This document shows, one piece after another, positions 46,739 through 46,901 of a DNA stretch of 46,901 nucleotides. A model generated the notes under the pieces. The model had not been told where the DNA came from and made no database searches. It saw nothing but the letters and a program-made list of their open reading frames with translations. The stretch comes from Bacteroidaceae bacterium (GTDB taxonomy: Bacteria > Bacteroidota > Bacteroidia > Bacteroidales > Bacteroidaceae). How positions within the stretch are numbered: the first letter of the stretch is position 1; every line of letters begins with the position of its first letter. The translations under genes and the position numbers were made by a program. The stretch spans positions 1 to 46,901 of the forward strand of contig JAFTYI010000047.1 of NCBI GenBank assembly GCA_017464815.1. Direction: 5' to 3'.

Positions 46739-46901
46739 CAAAACTGCGCAGGAGTTTAAAAGGCGCAGTTTAAAACTTCCGTGGCAATCTGAGAGGACAT
46801 GTTAACCAAAGATGGTACAGACACGGTACAAGAAGAATGGGATGTCAGCTATACCATGCAACTGTGCCCTGAATCCTTTTATCTTTGAGTTCAGTGATTC
46901 C
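46739..46901 (+). ncRNA. Hairpin-headed transcript, leader or small RNA, cut by the window end
   Basis: Directly at the predicted start, AAACTGCGC (46741-46749) and GCGCAGTTT (46763-46771) form a perfect 9-bp stem with a 13-base loop. No long ORF follows; an ATG at 46799 opens only 29 codons (MLTKDGTDTVQEEWDVSYTM.. to a TGA at 46886). It could be a structured mRNA leader or a small RNA. I do not recognise a known family. Confidence 0.4.

Noticed and set aside
46739-46901. tmRNA, RNase P RNA or cobalamin riboswitch at the right edge
   Set aside because: None of the conserved sequence blocks of these RNAs that I know is visible; left as an unassigned transcript.

Overview
The window looks like a chromosome segment from a Bacteroidales bacterium (Bacteroidaceae or Prevotellaceae level; the genus is not resolvable by eye). 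The reasons are repeated promoters of the Bacteroidetes form TAnnTTTG without classical -35/-10 boxes, sensor-regulators of the hybrid two-component (HTCS) type, C-terminal sorting-like tails of the YDLxGR...GKK kind on secreted enzymes, a 31-residue smalltalk-type microprotein, and one very long ribosomal protein operon that continues from str into S10-spc-alpha without tuf.

Positions 1-24341 are an accessory, carbohydrate-oriented region. After a microprotein gene with its own terminator (189-347) comes a pectin/rhamnogalacturonan locus: a CE12-type rhamnogalacturonan acetylesterase and a large CE8 pectin methylesterase in tandem (+); a membrane AraC-type sensor-regulator (-) divergent from a GH106 alpha-L-rhamnosidase and a CotH-kinase-like protein (+); a second sensor-regulator (-) divergent from a GH2 enzyme (+); a stand-alone TonB-dependent receptor (-); and a lipoprotein with two GH43 modules (-). 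The likely logic is removal of acetyl and methyl esters, then release of rhamnose, galactose-like and arabinose-like sugars, with each regulator sensing a product and acting on its divergent neighbour. No SusC/SusD pair is present. The intergenic spaces are rich in hairpins and repeats, including two copies of a 174-bp MITE-like element whose 23-bp core is inverted between copies.

Positions 24342-25619 hold an O-acetylhomoserine sulfhydrylase gene, followed by a stretch with a possible decayed ORF. Positions 26044-44156 are one co-oriented (-) block of 33 translation, transcription and secretion genes. In transcription order they are rpsL, rpsG, fusA, rpsJ, rplC, rplD, rplW, rplB, rpsS, rplV, rpsC, rplP, rpmC, rpsQ, rplN, rplX, rplE, rpsN, rpsH, rplF, rplR, rpsE, rpmD, rplO, secY, map, infA, rpmJ, rpsM, rpsK, rpsD, rpoA, rplQ. 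An intrinsic terminator lies just after rplQ.

Upstream of rpsL lies a TPR / transmembrane / coiled-coil / helix-turn-helix protein gene (-). The right edge (46440-46901) holds an 18-C homopolymer and a well-formed promoter firing rightward into a hairpin-headed transcript that leaves the window. Function calls are from reading sequence and motifs only; no searches were run.
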